Positions 30,257-39,266 of a stretch of DNA of 64,000 nt are shown one piece after another. Each line of letters starts with the position of its first letter. The stretch's first letter is position 1. Position numbers and translations under genes: made by a program. The stretch comes from F23-D06 sp045132055 (GTDB lineage Bacteria > Bacteroidota > Bacteroidia > Bacteroidales > WCHB1-69): contig JBGURP010000014.1 of assembly GCA_045132055.1 (NCBI GenBank), forward strand, positions 62,001 to 126,000. Direction: 5' to 3'. A model generated the notes under the pieces. That model worked only from the letters and a program-made list of their open reading frames with translations. It did no database searches and had not been told where the DNA came from.

Positions 30257-31195
30257 TCCCAGCCACTTCATCACATTTTGATAAATCCGCTCCTCCGCAT
30301 TCTCCGTATCTGCTGGCACGAACTTCTCGCCGGTGATGTTCTCGTAGAGCTCAATGTAGCGGTTCGTAATGCCGTTCACGACCTCTTCGGTCATTTCTGG
30401 CACCTGCTGACCTTCTTGCCCTTGGAATCCGTTGGCCATGAGCCACTCGCGTACAAACTCCTTGGAGAGCTGTTTTTGCGGCAGACCCTGAGCAAAGTTC
30501 TCTTCGTAACCTTTAGCGTAGAAATAGCGGGAGGAGTCGGGTGTGTGGATTTCATCGATGAGGTAGATTTTGTCACCAGCCTTGCCGAATTCGTATTTGG
30601 TGTCCACAAGGATAAGTCCCTGTTTGGCAGCGATTTCGGTGCCGCGTTGGAACAGTTTCATCGTGTAGTCCTCAATCACGGCATAATCTTCGGGAGAAAC
30701 CAGTCCTTGAGCCAAAATCTCTTCCTTGGAGATGTCGGCATCATGTTCGCCCTGCTCGGCCTTGGTGGTCGGAGTGATGATGGGGACGGGGAACTTTTGG
30801 TTTTCGCGCATGCCCTCGGGCAGGATGTTGCCGCAGAGGTTGCGACCGCCGTTCTTATAGAAGCGCCAAGCGCTACCACACAGATAGCCGCGTACGATCA
30901 TCTCTACTGGAAAGCCTTTGCACATCACACCCACGGTGACCATCGGGTCGGGCGTGGCCAATTTCCAGTTGGGGCAGATGTCTTGCGTTGCATCCAAGAA
31001 TTTGGCTGCTATCTGATTGAGGATTTGGCCTTTGCAAGGAATGCCTTTGGGCAAGATGACGTCGAAAGCGGAGATGCGGTCGGAGGCGACCATCACCAAA
31101 ACTTCGTCATTGATATTGTAAACATCACGAACTTTGCCGTGATAAACGCTTTTTTGTTTGGGAAAATTGAAATCTGTATGGGTAATTGCTGCCAT
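30245..31195 (-). CDS. purC: Phosphoribosylaminoimidazole-succinocarboxamide synthase
   Basis: 316 aa, the longer yeast-like form of SAICAR synthetase. It joins aspartate to CAIR with ATP. 'YHGKVRDVYNIND' (nucleotide loop), 'VASDRISAFDVILPKGIPCKG', 'EMIVRGYLCGSAW', and 'LILVDTKYEFGKAGDKIYLIDEIHTPDSSRY' are diagnostic. The C-terminus 'WLGKRD' and its stop come from the AGATTA repeat run. Expressed from the TACCTTTG box at 31221-31228. Confidence 0.96.
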   Translation of the reverse strand: MAAITHTDFNFPKQKSVYHGKVRDVYNINDEVLVMVASDRISAFDVILPKGIPCKGQILNQIAAKFLDATQDICPNWKLATPDPMVTVGVMCKGFPVEMIVRGYLCGSAWRFYKNGGRNLCGNILPEGMRENQKFPVPIITPTTKAEQGEHDADISKEEILAQGLVSPEDYAVIEDYTMKLFQRGTEIAAKQGLILVDTKYEFGKAGDKIYLIDEIHTPDSSRYFYAKGYEENFAQGLPQKQLSKEFVREWLMANGFQGQEGQQVPEMTEEVVNGITNRYIELYENITGEKFVPADTENAEERIYQNVMKWLGKRD

Positions 31196-31220
31196 AATGC
31201 GTTATTTTTTTTAACGGCGG

Positions 31221-31228
31221 CAAAGGTA
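31221..31228 (-). promoter_or_regulatory. -7 box for purC
   Basis: Minus-strand TACCTTTG, about 26 bp upstream of the purC ATG, just after the terminator hairpin of the acyl-CoA ligase. Confidence 0.65.
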
Positions 31229-31230
31229 CG

Positions 31231-31278
31231 AAAAAAAGCTTCATTGTTCAAGGCTGGCCTGACAATGAAGCTTTTTTA
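31231..31278 (-). terminator. Terminator between the acyl-CoA ligase and purC
   Basis: aaaaaagcttcattgt ... acaatgaagctttttt: a 16-bp stem with a 14-nt loop and symmetric A/T tails. On the minus strand it ends the ligase transcript about 20 bp after its stop. Confidence 0.88.
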
Positions 31279-31297
31279 TTAATTCACAGAAAATGAA

Positions 31298-33100
31298 TTA
31301 TTTATAGATACCGTCAATCAAATCTTTGTATTTTTCTTGGACGATGAAACGTTTCACCTTCAGTGTCGGGGTGAGGATGTTGTTCTGTTGAGTCCAAGCT
31401 TCGGGCACGATTTCGAACTTCTTGATCTGCTCAGCAGCACCGAACAACGGGTTGTATTTGGCAATTTCCTGGGCAAACACGCGGTTCACTTCGCTGTGCT
31501 TTACCATTTCCTCATTGCTTTCGCAAGGGATGTTGTTCTGGCGGCACCAAGATTTCAGATATTCGAAATCCGGAGAGATGATAGCGGCGGCAAACTTCTG
31601 GTTTTCGCCTACCACAACCATATTTTCGATGAACGGAGATTCGCAGAATTTTTCCTCGATGATCTGCGGGTTCACGTATTTGCCGAAGGAGGTCTTGAAC
31701 AGGTTCTTGATACGGCCGGTGATGACCACTTGACCGAACTGGGTGAATTTGCCCGTGTCGCCGGTATGATACCAACCTTCATCGTCGATGACCTCGGCGG
31801 TGAGATCGGGGGCTTTGTAGTAGCCCATCATCACGTTGTGGCCGCGGCAGAGGATTTCGCCGCTGTCAGCGATGCGCACCTCTACGCCCGGGAGCGGGAA
31901 GCCCACCGTGCCTACTTCACGACCGTTACGGTCGCGGCAGCTCACGGCAATGACGGGAGAAGTCTCCGTAGCGCCGTAACCCTCGAACACTGGCATGCCG
32001 ATGGCGGAGAAGAAAGCAGCATGTCTGGGTTGGATGCTGGCGGCGCCTGACACCACGATGTCGAAGTTGCCACCCACGTTCTTACGGATCTTTCTGTAAA
32101 TCAACTTGTCTGCCCACCAGTGGCGGAAGTTGTACCAACCTGTTCTGTTTTCGTCTTGTAACTTGTATTGCTGTGCCAAATCCATAGCCCAGGTGAAAAT
32201 CTTGCGTGGCAGCGGACTCATATTCTTCTGCGCACTCATGATTTTGTCGAACATCTTCTCCAGCACGCGCGGCACGGCAGACATCATCGTCGGTTTTACT
32301 TCCTTGATGTTCTCGCCGATGGTGGCTAGGCTCTGCACGTAATAAACGGTCATGCCCAGATATTGATACAGGAACACCAGCATACGCTCGTAGGCGTGGC
32401 ACAACGGCAGGAAGCTCAACGCTTTGTCGGACCAGAGCGCCGGCGTTTGTCTGAGGTTCATCAACTGGCTTACAATATTAAAGTGAGACAGCATTACGCC
32501 TTTGGGCAAGCCCGTGGTGCCGGAAGTGTACATGATGGTGCTGCAATCGTCGGGTTTCACATTGTCTCTTCTGCGTTGCAACTCCTCAGGATTTTGGTTC
32601 TCCTCACCTAACTGTACCAGCTGAGCGAAATACGGGAAACGTTTACGGTCTTTGAAAGTGTAAACCATCTTGAGGTTGGGCGTTTCATCCAGAATGTTAC
32701 TGAATTTGGTCATCACCTCATGTCCCTCAATCACAGCAAGTTTCATCTCGGAGTGGTTGATAATGTATTTGTAATCGTCTTCGCTGATAGTCGGATAAAC
32801 TGGAACCGTGATGGCACCAATCTGCATGATGGCCATGTCCAGCATGTTCCATTCGGGACGGTTGGTGGAGATGATACCCACTTTGTCGCCGGGCATGATG
32901 CCGAGCTTGATGAAGGCATAACTCAAATTGTTGGTGATTCGCAGGTAATCTGCTGGCGAATAGGAAACCCAACCTTTGCTGGTTTTGATGGACAAAGCCG
33001 TTTTCTGTTCGGGGAATGTTTCTGAATAATAGGTCAGAATTTCAAACAGTCGGGTAATGTTGCGTGTGTTGCGCGCAAATGGTTTCTGTTTTTTACTCAT
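31298..33100 (-). CDS. Long-chain fatty-acid-CoA ligase (AMP-forming)
   Basis: 600 aa ANL-superfamily enzyme. P-loop-like 'TIMYTSGTTGLPKGVMLSH' binds ATP; 'VFEGYGATETSPVIAV' is the adenylate motif; 'GWYHTGDTGKF' and 'VVITGRIKNLFKTSFGKYV' carry the hinge Asp and catalytic Lys of the long-chain acyl-CoA synthetase group. It activates exogenous or recycled fatty acids. Divergent from the LytTR regulator gene across a 189-bp gap; no clean -7 box of its own is visible. Confidence 0.92.
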   Translation of the reverse strand: MSKKQKPFARNTRNITRLFEILTYYSETFPEQKTALSIKTSKGWVSYSPADYLRITNNLSYAFIKLGIMPGDKVGIISTNRPEWNMLDMAIMQIGAITVPVYPTISEDDYKYIINHSEMKLAVIEGHEVMTKFSNILDETPNLKMVYTFKDRKRFPYFAQLVQLGEENQNPEELQRRRDNVKPDDCSTIMYTSGTTGLPKGVMLSHFNIVSQLMNLRQTPALWSDKALSFLPLCHAYERMLVFLYQYLGMTVYYVQSLATIGENIKEVKPTMMSAVPRVLEKMFDKIMSAQKNMSPLPRKIFTWAMDLAQQYKLQDENRTGWYNFRHWWADKLIYRKIRKNVGGNFDIVVSGAASIQPRHAAFFSAIGMPVFEGYGATETSPVIAVSCRDRNGREVGTVGFPLPGVEVRIADSGEILCRGHNVMMGYYKAPDLTAEVIDDEGWYHTGDTGKFTQFGQVVITGRIKNLFKTSFGKYVNPQIIEEKFCESPFIENMVVVGENQKFAAAIISPDFEYLKSWCRQNNIPCESNEEMVKHSEVNRVFAQEIAKYNPLFGAAEQIKKFEIVPEAWTQQNNILTPTLKVKRFIVQEKYKDLIDGIYK

Positions 33101-33197
33101 ATTAAATTATTAATGGTTTATGGATTCCAGTTTGAAGCTGCAAAAGAATAACTTTCACGTCACAACACCAAATAAATGTGGTTACAGCAGATCAAAA

Positions 33198-33243
33198 GGG
33201 GTAAATAACGATATTTTGGGGTAAAAATCGTTATTTTGGGGTG
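33198..33243 (+). promoter_or_regulatory. Three direct repeats at 20-bp spacing upstream of the LytTR gene
   Basis: ggggtaaat (33198), ggggtaaaa (33218), ggggtgaaa (33238); copies 2 and 3 extend left as cgatatttt / cgttatttt. Start-to-start spacing is exactly 20 bp twice. The last copy overlaps a TTTG at 33235-33238, which sits 19 nt before the -7 box. LytTR proteins bind paired direct repeats, so this is a candidate operator for autoregulation. Confidence 0.65.
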
Positions 33244-33265
33244 AAAAATTATTTTATTATCTTTG
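33235..33265 (+). promoter_or_regulatory. -33/-7 promoter of the LytTR gene
   Basis: TTTG at 33235-33238, a 19-nt spacer, then TATCTTTG at 33258-33265: the best full match to the Bacteroidota promoter in the window. The TTG at 33263 is inside the box and cannot be the start codon. Confidence 0.75.
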
Positions 33266-33289
33266 CACCCCGAAAAAAATAGGGTGAAT

Positions 33290-34144
33290 ATGTTGAAAAA
33301 AATACCGGAATATTTGGCGAAAAAGAGCACCAACCTCAACCTGTTGGTCTTCGTTTTCATATTCTCCATGGTATTTGTGAATGTCTATACGCCGTTTGAA
33401 TTTTCCACTTGGTTTAATTCCAAAAGCGATACGCTCAATTTTCTGTACTCCACCTGTACGATTTTGGGTGGTATGGTGGTTCTCATCATCAGCCGCATTG
33501 TGATGTATTATGTGAACAAGCGGGAGCTGATTTCCATGTTGTCATACGTGTTATGGTTGGCAGCGGAAATTTTGATAATTGTCATGCTTTACACGCTTGT
33601 CAATAAAATATTGTTGCACGACCAACGCGACGCCTATATCATCTTCCGCAGGACATTGTTGTTCGTTCCAGCCATGCTGGCTATACCCTATCTTGTATCC
33701 TATTTGTTCTTGGGTTTGCGTTCCAAAGATGCGACTATCAATAAGTTAATGGAAGAAGGGCATACTGCTGGGCAGACGTTGCAACATACGGTTGATGACA
33801 CCATCACGTTCAATGACGAAAATGGCAAACCGCGTCTTACCATCAAGAGCGGCAGCATTCTCTATCTGGGAGCTAATGATAACTATGTGAATGTCTATTA
33901 TTTAGACAATGATAAAGTTGGATACAGCATTATTCGGAATAACCTGAAAGCGTTGGAAAAGCAATTGACATCCTACGGCATTATCCGCTGTCATCGTTCC
34001 TATATGATTAATCTTCATAGAGTTAAGTTAATCAGTCGGGAAAACGATGGCATCTACGCCACTTTCGACAGCAACGCAGTGAGCAAGATTCCGCTCTCGA
34101 AATCGTATTCGGAAGAGGTGATGCGGATATTTTCGGAAATGTAA
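33290..34144 (+). CDS. Membrane-bound LytTR-family transcription regulator
   Basis: 284 aa from the ATG at 33290, 25 nt after the -7 box. Four membrane helices (~17-35, 50-72, 82-102, 118-140), a linker, then a LytTR DNA-binding domain (~180-284) with 'ILYLGANDNYVNVYY', 'IRNNLKALEKQL', 'IRCHRSYMINLHRVKLI' and 'IPLSKSYSEEVM'. There is no receiver domain, so the membrane part is the likely input. It stands alone without a histidine kinase. Direct repeats overlapping its own -33 box suggest autoregulation; the divergent acyl-CoA ligase could share the control. Confidence 0.9.
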   Translation: MLKKIPEYLAKKSTNLNLLVFVFIFSMVFVNVYTPFEFSTWFNSKSDTLNFLYSTCTILGGMVVLIISRIVMYYVNKRELISMLSYVLWLAAEILIIVMLYTLVNKILLHDQRDAYIIFRRTLLFVPAMLAIPYLVSYLFLGLRSKDATINKLMEEGHTAGQTLQHTVDDTITFNDENGKPRLTIKSGSILYLGANDNYVNVYYLDNDKVGYSIIRNNLKALEKQLTSYGIIRCHRSYMINLHRVKLISRENDGIYATFDSNAVSKIPLSKSYSEEVMRIFSEM

Positions 34145-34176
34145 TGTTGTATTTCCTTACACCACGTGTGTCCAAT

Positions 34177-34198
34177 GAGACGCACGACAGTGCGTCTC
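34177..34198. repeat. GACGCAC palindrome, copy 3
   Basis: gagacgcac-gaca-gtgcgtctc, 33 bp after the LytTR stop and between two convergent genes. Followed by a CCCTGAT-type run (34203-34231) that reaches the rmlB stop. Confidence 0.75.
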
Positions 34199-34228
34199 TA
34201 CTGTACCCTGATTTCTGTACCCTGAACC

Positions 34229-35281
34229 CTATCGTCCTTCGTACATCTTTTTATAATACTCGACATACGCGCCGGAGGTGACGTGGTTGAACCACTCTTC
34301 GTTGGCGAGATACCAATCCACGGTCTTTTCAAAGCCCTCATCGAATTTCACCTTCGGCTCCCAACCCAACTCATTCTTGATTTTGGTCGGGTCGATGGCG
34401 TAGCGCAAATCGTGGCCGGCACGGTCGGTGACGTAAGTGATTAACTGCAAGGATGTGCCCTCTGGGCGGCCTAACTTACGGTCCATGATTTCAATCAACT
34501 TCTTGATCAAGTCGATGTTACGCCACTCGTTGTTACCGCCAATGTTATAGGTCTCTCCTGGTTTTGCCTTATGGAAAATCAGGTCGATGGCATCGGCATG
34601 GTCCTCCACGTAGAGCCAGTCGCGCACGTTGATGCCTTGGCCATACACGGGCAGTGGCTTGTTGTTCTTGATATTGTTGATGAACAGCGGGATCAATTTC
34701 TCCGGGAACTGGTACGGACCGTAATTATTGGAGCAGTTGGAAATCACCGTGGGCATGCCGTAAGTGTCGTGATAGGCGCGCACGAAGTGGTCGGCGCTGG
34801 CCTTGGCGGCAGAGTACGGGCTGTGCGGATTGTACGGAGTGGTCTCTTTGAAAGAGCCTGTGTCGCCCAATGCGCCATATACCTCATCCGTGGAAATCTG
34901 ATAATATTTCTTGCCTTCCCAATTGCCGTTCCAAATGGTGCGGGCGGCGTTCAGCAGATGCACCGTGCCCAGCACGTTGGTGTGCACAAAGGTCATCGGA
35001 TCCTTGATGGAGCGATCTACATGCGACTCAGCAGCCAGATGGATAACTCCGTCGAACTGATATTCCTGAAACAGCTTCATGATGAAATCCTGATCAGCAA
35101 TGTCGCCCTTGATGAAATGATAGTTGGGCTTGCTGTCCACATCGGTCAGGTTCTCCAGATTGCCTGCGTAGGTCAAACTGTCGAGGTTATAGATTTCATA
35201 ATCGGGGTATTTGTTGACAAAACGTCTGACAACGTGGTTTCCGATGAAGCCGGCACCGCCGGTGATGAGGATCTTTTTCAT
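34229..35281 (-). CDS. rmlB: dTDP-glucose 4,6-dehydratase
   Basis: 350 aa extended SDR. 'ILITGGAGFIGNHVVR' (NAD-binding Rossmann), 'LAAESHVDRSI', 'STDEVYGALGDTG' and 'YSAAKASADHFVRAYHDTYG' with the YxxxK pair are diagnostic. It makes dTDP-4-keto-6-deoxyglucose for dTDP-rhamnose and other deoxysugars. The other rml genes are not in the window. It lies 59 bp after nfnAB and may be the last gene of the long minus-strand operon; the gap holds the aattcagaattgagaat repeat (35305-35321). Confidence 0.95.
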   Translation of the reverse strand: MKKILITGGAGFIGNHVVRRFVNKYPDYEIYNLDSLTYAGNLENLTDVDSKPNYHFIKGDIADQDFIMKLFQEYQFDGVIHLAAESHVDRSIKDPMTFVHTNVLGTVHLLNAARTIWNGNWEGKKYYQISTDEVYGALGDTGSFKETTPYNPHSPYSAAKASADHFVRAYHDTYGMPTVISNCSNNYGPYQFPEKLIPLFINNIKNNKPLPVYGQGINVRDWLYVEDHADAIDLIFHKAKPGETYNIGGNNEWRNIDLIKKLIEIMDRKLGRPEGTSLQLITYVTDRAGHDLRYAIDPTKIKNELGWEPKVKFDEGFEKTVDWYLANEEWFNHVTSGAYVEYYKKMYEGR

Positions 35282-35304
35282 GATAAAAGGGTTTTTAAAT
35301 TATT

Positions 35305-35321
35305 AATTCAGAATTGAGAAT
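35305..35321. repeat. 17-bp intergenic repeat, identical to one inside the giant cargo gene
   Basis: aattcagaattgagaat, between nfnAB and rmlB. Exact match to 17167-17183 in the T9SS sorting domain; related run at 62325-62344. Confidence 0.75.
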
Positions 35322-35340
35322 GATGAGTTGATAGTAGTTT

Positions 35341-37602
35341 TTATTCGCTTAAAAATTCGTGGATAGACATGGCAGCCTTTTTGCCTGCGCCCATGGCAAG
35401 GATGACGGTAGCGGAGCCTGTCACGATGTCGCCGCCCGCGAAGATGCCTTTGCGCGAGGTGCGTCCTTCGTCATCGGCGGTCACGCAGCCATGGCGATTC
35501 ACATCCAGACCTTCGGTGGTGGAGGCTATCAGCGGGTTGGGGGAAGTGCCCACGGCGATGATGACCATATCTACATCCAGGGTAAATTCGGAATTGGGAA
35601 CGGGCACCGGGCGACGGCGGCCAGAAGCATCCGGCTCGCCGAGCTCCATGCGCTGACAAACCATGCCCTGCACCCAGCCTTGGTCATTGCCGAGGATTTT
35701 GGTAGGGTTGGATAGCAGATGGAAAATCACACCCTCCTCTTTGGCATGGTGGACCTCCTCCGCACGGGCCGGCAGCTCCTCTTCGGAGCGTCGATATACG
35801 ATATGCACGTCGGCACCCAACCGGATGGCGGTACGCGCAGCATCCATAGCCACATTGCCACCGCCCACCACGGCCACTTTCTTTCCTACGAAGTTGGGGG
35901 TTTCATGCTCTTTCTTATAGGCAAACAACAAGTTGTTGCGAGTCAGGAACTCGTTGGCGGAAACCACACCACAGAGGTTTTCACCCTCCACGTTCAGGAA
36001 GTTGGGGAAGCCTGCTCCGGTGCCCAAATACACGGCACTGAAGCCCCACTTGTCCAGCAGCTCTTCCACCGACACTGTGCGGCCGATGACCATATCACTT
36101 TCAAAGCGGACGCCCAGTTTCTTGACGTTCTCCACTTCGTGTTTCACAACGGTCTCCTTGGGCAGACGGAACGAGGGGATACCATATACAAGCACGCCGC
36201 CGAACTCGTGCAACGCCTCAAATACGGTGACGTTGTAGCCCTTCATGCGCAGTTCCTTGGCGCAGGTGAGTCCAGACGGGCCGCTGCCGATGACGGCCAC
36301 TTTGTATCCGTTCTCCGGAGCACTTTTAGGCACGGAGAATTTGTGCTCGCGCGACCAGTCGCCCACAAAGCGCTCCAGCTTGCCGATGGCGATGGGATCG
36401 CCCTTGCGGCCGAGCACGCACTGGCCCTCGCACTGGGTTTCCTGCGGGCACACGCGTCCGCAAACTGCCGGTAGGGCGGAGTCGCGGTTGATGATGCGCG
36501 CGGCCTCCTTAAAATTGCCTTGTGCCACTTGTTGGATAAAGGCGGGTATGTTGATTTGCACGGGACAGCCTGTCACGCACATCGGCTTCTTGCAGTTGAG
36601 GCAGCGTTTGGCTTCTGCCATGGCCTCCTCTGCATTATAGCCTAAGCATACTTCGTCAAAATTGTTGCGGCGCACCTCCGCGGGCTGCTCGCGCACGGGG
36701 ACACGCTTTTTCTGAATATCATTGAGATTTGCGCCTGCCACGGCGGCATCCATGCACTCGCAGGGGTGCTCTTTCTGTTTCACGGCCTCAATGTGGTCGT
36801 ACATGGCCTGCCGGCGCATGCACTCGTCAAAGTCCAGCAATGCGGCATTGAATTCAGGACCATCCACGCAGGTGAAGCGGGTGCGGCCACCCACCGTAAC
36901 GCGGCACGCGCCGCACATGCCCGTGCCATCCACCATCAGGGCGTTGAGACTGACTACACAGGGAATATTGAATTCGGCAGCCTTCTTGGCCACAAACTTC
37001 ATCATGATCATCGGGCCGATGGCCGTGATTTCATCATAGCGTCGGCCTTCTTGTGTCACCAAGCGTTCGAGCACATCGTTTACTGTGCCTTTCTCACCCA
37101 TGGAACCATCGTCAGTGGCGATATAGAGGTTGCCGGAAACGGGACGCAGTTTTTCAAGATAGAAGAGCAGGGATGAGGTGCGCGCACCCACGATGACGTC
37201 GCAGTCAAGGCCATGCGCATACATCCATTTCACCAAGGGGTAGATGGGTGCGATGCCCACGCCGCCGGCGATGAAACAGTAACGGGAACGGCGCAGTTCT
37301 CCGATGGGCCGGTGAATGAACGCAGAAGGATGTCCCAGCGGGCCCACCACATCGCGGAAAGAGTCGCCCACTTGAAATTCCAGCATCTTGCGCGTGGAGT
37401 AGCCGATGGTCTTTACCACCAACGTGATCGTGCCATCAAAAAGATCCGTGTCGCTGATGGTCAAGGGGATGCGCTCCGCCTTTTCGTCCGATTTCACAAT
37501 CACAAACTGTCCGGGCAGCGCGGCGTTGGCAATCTTCGGGGCCTCCACCTCCAGCAAAAAGGTGTCTTTTCCGAGTTCTTCTTTCTTGATGATTTTATAC
37601 AT
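35341..37602 (-). CDS. Fused NfnA-NfnB-type flavoprotein (ferredoxin-NADP reductase / glutamate synthase small-subunit-like)
   Basis: 753 aa. Residues 1-~280 resemble the dihydroorotate dehydrogenase electron-transfer subunit/NfnA: FAD motif 'RIPLTISD', an NAD-binding 'CFIAGGVGIAPIYPLV', and a 2Fe-2S motif 'GMCGACRVTVGGRTRFTC'. Residues ~300-753 resemble GltD/NfnB: two Cys-rich 4Fe-4S motifs ('CLNCKKPMCVTGCPV', 'CGRVCPQETQCEGQC') and two Rossmann sites ('AVIGSGPSGLTCA', 'VAVVGGGNVAMDAART'). Likely reaction: electron bifurcation or NADH/NADPH/ferredoxin exchange. The fusion is usual in Bacteroidales. No glutamate synthase large subunit lies nearby, which favours the Nfn role. It follows fprA by 14 bp. 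Confidence 0.9.
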   Translation of the reverse strand: MYKIIKKEELGKDTFLLEVEAPKIANAALPGQFVIVKSDEKAERIPLTISDTDLFDGTITLVVKTIGYSTRKMLEFQVGDSFRDVVGPLGHPSAFIHRPIGELRRSRYCFIAGGVGIAPIYPLVKWMYAHGLDCDVIVGARTSSLLFYLEKLRPVSGNLYIATDDGSMGEKGTVNDVLERLVTQEGRRYDEITAIGPMIMMKFVAKKAAEFNIPCVVSLNALMVDGTGMCGACRVTVGGRTRFTCVDGPEFNAALLDFDECMRRQAMYDHIEAVKQKEHPCECMDAAVAGANLNDIQKKRVPVREQPAEVRRNNFDEVCLGYNAEEAMAEAKRCLNCKKPMCVTGCPVQINIPAFIQQVAQGNFKEAARIINRDSALPAVCGRVCPQETQCEGQCVLGRKGDPIAIGKLERFVGDWSREHKFSVPKSAPENGYKVAVIGSGPSGLTCAKELRMKGYNVTVFEALHEFGGVLVYGIPSFRLPKETVVKHEVENVKKLGVRFESDMVIGRTVSVEELLDKWGFSAVYLGTGAGFPNFLNVEGENLCGVVSANEFLTRNNLLFAYKKEHETPNFVGKKVAVVGGGNVAMDAARTAIRLGADVHIVYRRSEEELPARAEEVHHAKEEGVIFHLLSNPTKILGNDQGWVQGMVCQRMELGEPDASGRRRPVPVPNSEFTLDVDMVIIAVGTSPNPLIASTTEGLDVNRHGCVTADDEGRTSRKGIFAGGDIVTGSATVILAMGAGKKAAMSIHEFLSE

Positions 37603-37616
37603 AATGTTGATTTTGC

Positions 37617-38816
37617 TTACAGTGTTGCCACAATATTGTCTGCCATTTGCTGTAATAGCGGCAGTTGTTCGTTTTTCAAGGAGGATTTTATGGGAACGAT
37701 GGGTTCAAGCAAGGTGTTGTTTTTCATTTCACCCAAGATAGCTTGGATGGCTTTGGCTGCTTGCGAGGCCCAGGTGCCGTTTTCTATGATGGCGAATGTC
37801 CGGTTTTGCAGAGAATGCGCTTGTAAATCGAGCATGAAAGTTTCCATTGGCGGGAACAGTCCTCCATTGTATGTCGGTGCGGCCAGCACGATATGGCTGC
37901 AACGGAATGCCTCGGCCACCAAGTAGGAAACGTGCGTGCCTGACACATCAAACATGCGAACATCCTTCACGCCCTTCTGGGCCAGCATGTTGGCCAGCAC
38001 AGTGGCCGCCGACTCAGTATGTCCGTAAGGAGAACCATAGACGATGACCACAGCTTTGGATTCGGGCTCATATTTGCTCCATACATCATGTTTCTGGATG
38101 AAGTATTGGAGATTCTCGCGCCAGATGGGGCCGTGCAACGGGCATATCATCTGGATGTCCAGATTGGCTGCCTTTTTCAGCAGATTTTGAACTTGAACGC
38201 CATATTTGCCCACAATGTTGGTATAGTAACGGCGGGCCTCGTTGAGCCAGTCGCGGTCAAAATCCATCTCGTCGGCGTAAAGATTGCCGCTCAACGCACC
38301 AAAAGTGCCGAACGCATCAGCAGAGAACAGAATCTTGTACTCCGACTCGTACGAAACCATCACTTCCGGCCAATGCACCATCTGTGCGGCCACAAATGTG
38401 AACGTATGCTTTCCTGTGCAGAGCGTGTCGCCGTCTTTCATCACCCGGGGCGCATTTTTCAACGACATGTCAAAAAACTGGCCGATGAACTTGGCTGCCT
38501 GCATGCTGCAAACAATCTGCGTGTCAGGGTAACGGAGCAGCACCTCTTTGGTCAATGCGAGGTGGTCGGGCTCCACGTGATGGATCACGAAAAAGTCCAG
38601 CGTACGTCCTGCGAGGGTAGTTTCCAGATTCTCCAGAAACTGCTCGCCTACGGCATTATCCACTGCATCCAGCAACACGGTTTGCTCATCCAAAAGCAGA
38701 TAGGAGTTGTAGGATACTCCGCGGTGAACGGGCATGATATTTTCAAACAGTGCCAATCTTCTGTCGGAGGCACCAATGTAGAAAAGGTCGGATTTGATCG
38801 TTTGCGTTGTGTTCAT
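37617..38816 (-). CDS. Flavodiiron protein (FprA family)
   Basis: 399 aa. A metallo-beta-lactamase-like domain (1-~250) carries the full diiron ligand set: 'HHVEPDHLA', 'MVHWPEV', 'FSADAFG', 'CPLHGPIW'. A flavodoxin domain follows (~255-399, 'VVIVYGSPYGHTESAA' FMN loop). It reduces O2 to water or NO to N2O, protecting anaerobes. It is next to nfnAB, a possible electron source, and 18 bp after the upstream small membrane gene, so the set is co-transcribed. Confidence 0.95.
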   Translation of the reverse strand: MNTTQTIKSDLFYIGASDRRLALFENIMPVHRGVSYNSYLLLDEQTVLLDAVDNAVGEQFLENLETTLAGRTLDFFVIHHVEPDHLALTKEVLLRYPDTQIVCSMQAAKFIGQFFDMSLKNAPRVMKDGDTLCTGKHTFTFVAAQMVHWPEVMVSYESEYKILFSADAFGTFGALSGNLYADEMDFDRDWLNEARRYYTNIVGKYGVQVQNLLKKAANLDIQMICPLHGPIWRENLQYFIQKHDVWSKYEPESKAVVIVYGSPYGHTESAATVLANMLAQKGVKDVRMFDVSGTHVSYLVAEAFRCSHIVLAAPTYNGGLFPPMETFMLDLQAHSLQNRTFAIIENGTWASQAAKAIQAILGEMKNNTLLEPIVPIKSSLKNEQLPLLQQMADNIVATL

Positions 38817-38834
38817 TGTATTACGAAGCTATGG

Positions 38835-39266
38835 TTAGTTGTTTTGGACGGGGGTATCTTTCTCCTCTTTAAATGTGTTCAAGTCTGCGACCTCTTTGCG
38901 CAGTACTACCACTTCAAGGATAGAGTACACAAAATAGATGATGAGGAAGGCGATGGCGAATTTGATGGCATCGGCTTTGTTGAGCAGCACATAGAGAATC
39001 AGGAAAAGCAGGCAGGAGAAAAACTTGATAATGCGTGACAGCATGTAGTTGGATACGAAGAGTTTCTTGGCTTTGCCTTTGTTGTCGCGAAGCACGATGT
39101 AGATGGTGAAGAGGGTGATGATGCAGAAGAAGAGGACGATGAACGGCAGTGCCGGTGACGCATAGTCAGGGCAGAGCCATTGGAACAGCACCGTCAGCCC
39201 GGCCATAATAGCCGAGAACACCAATATTCTGAATGAGAATTTTTTAATGGGTATTTTTTGACTCAT
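38835..39266 (-). CDS. Small polytopic membrane protein of the AtpZ neighbourhood
   Basis: 143 aa with four hydrophobic segments (~12-31, 38-60, 77-95, 100-120) and a polar tail. It overlaps the end of atpZ by 23 bp. In many Bacteroidota a poorly conserved membrane protein sits between atpZ and atpB and this one fits that position, but here it is followed by fprA, not atpB. Function unknown; an AtpI-like helper of F0 assembly is one guess. Confidence 0.8.
   Translation of the reverse strand: MSQKIPIKKFSFRILVFSAIMAGLTVLFQWLCPDYASPALPFIVLFFCIITLFTIYIVLRDNKGKAKKLFVSNYMLSRIIKFFSCLLFLILYVLLNKADAIKFAIAFLIIYFVYSILEVVVLRKEVADLNTFKEEKDTPVQNN

Noticed and set aside
33198..33243. Possible short CRISPR at the 20-bp repeats
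   Set aside because: Only three short units in a promoter region; the spacing fits a regulator site instead.
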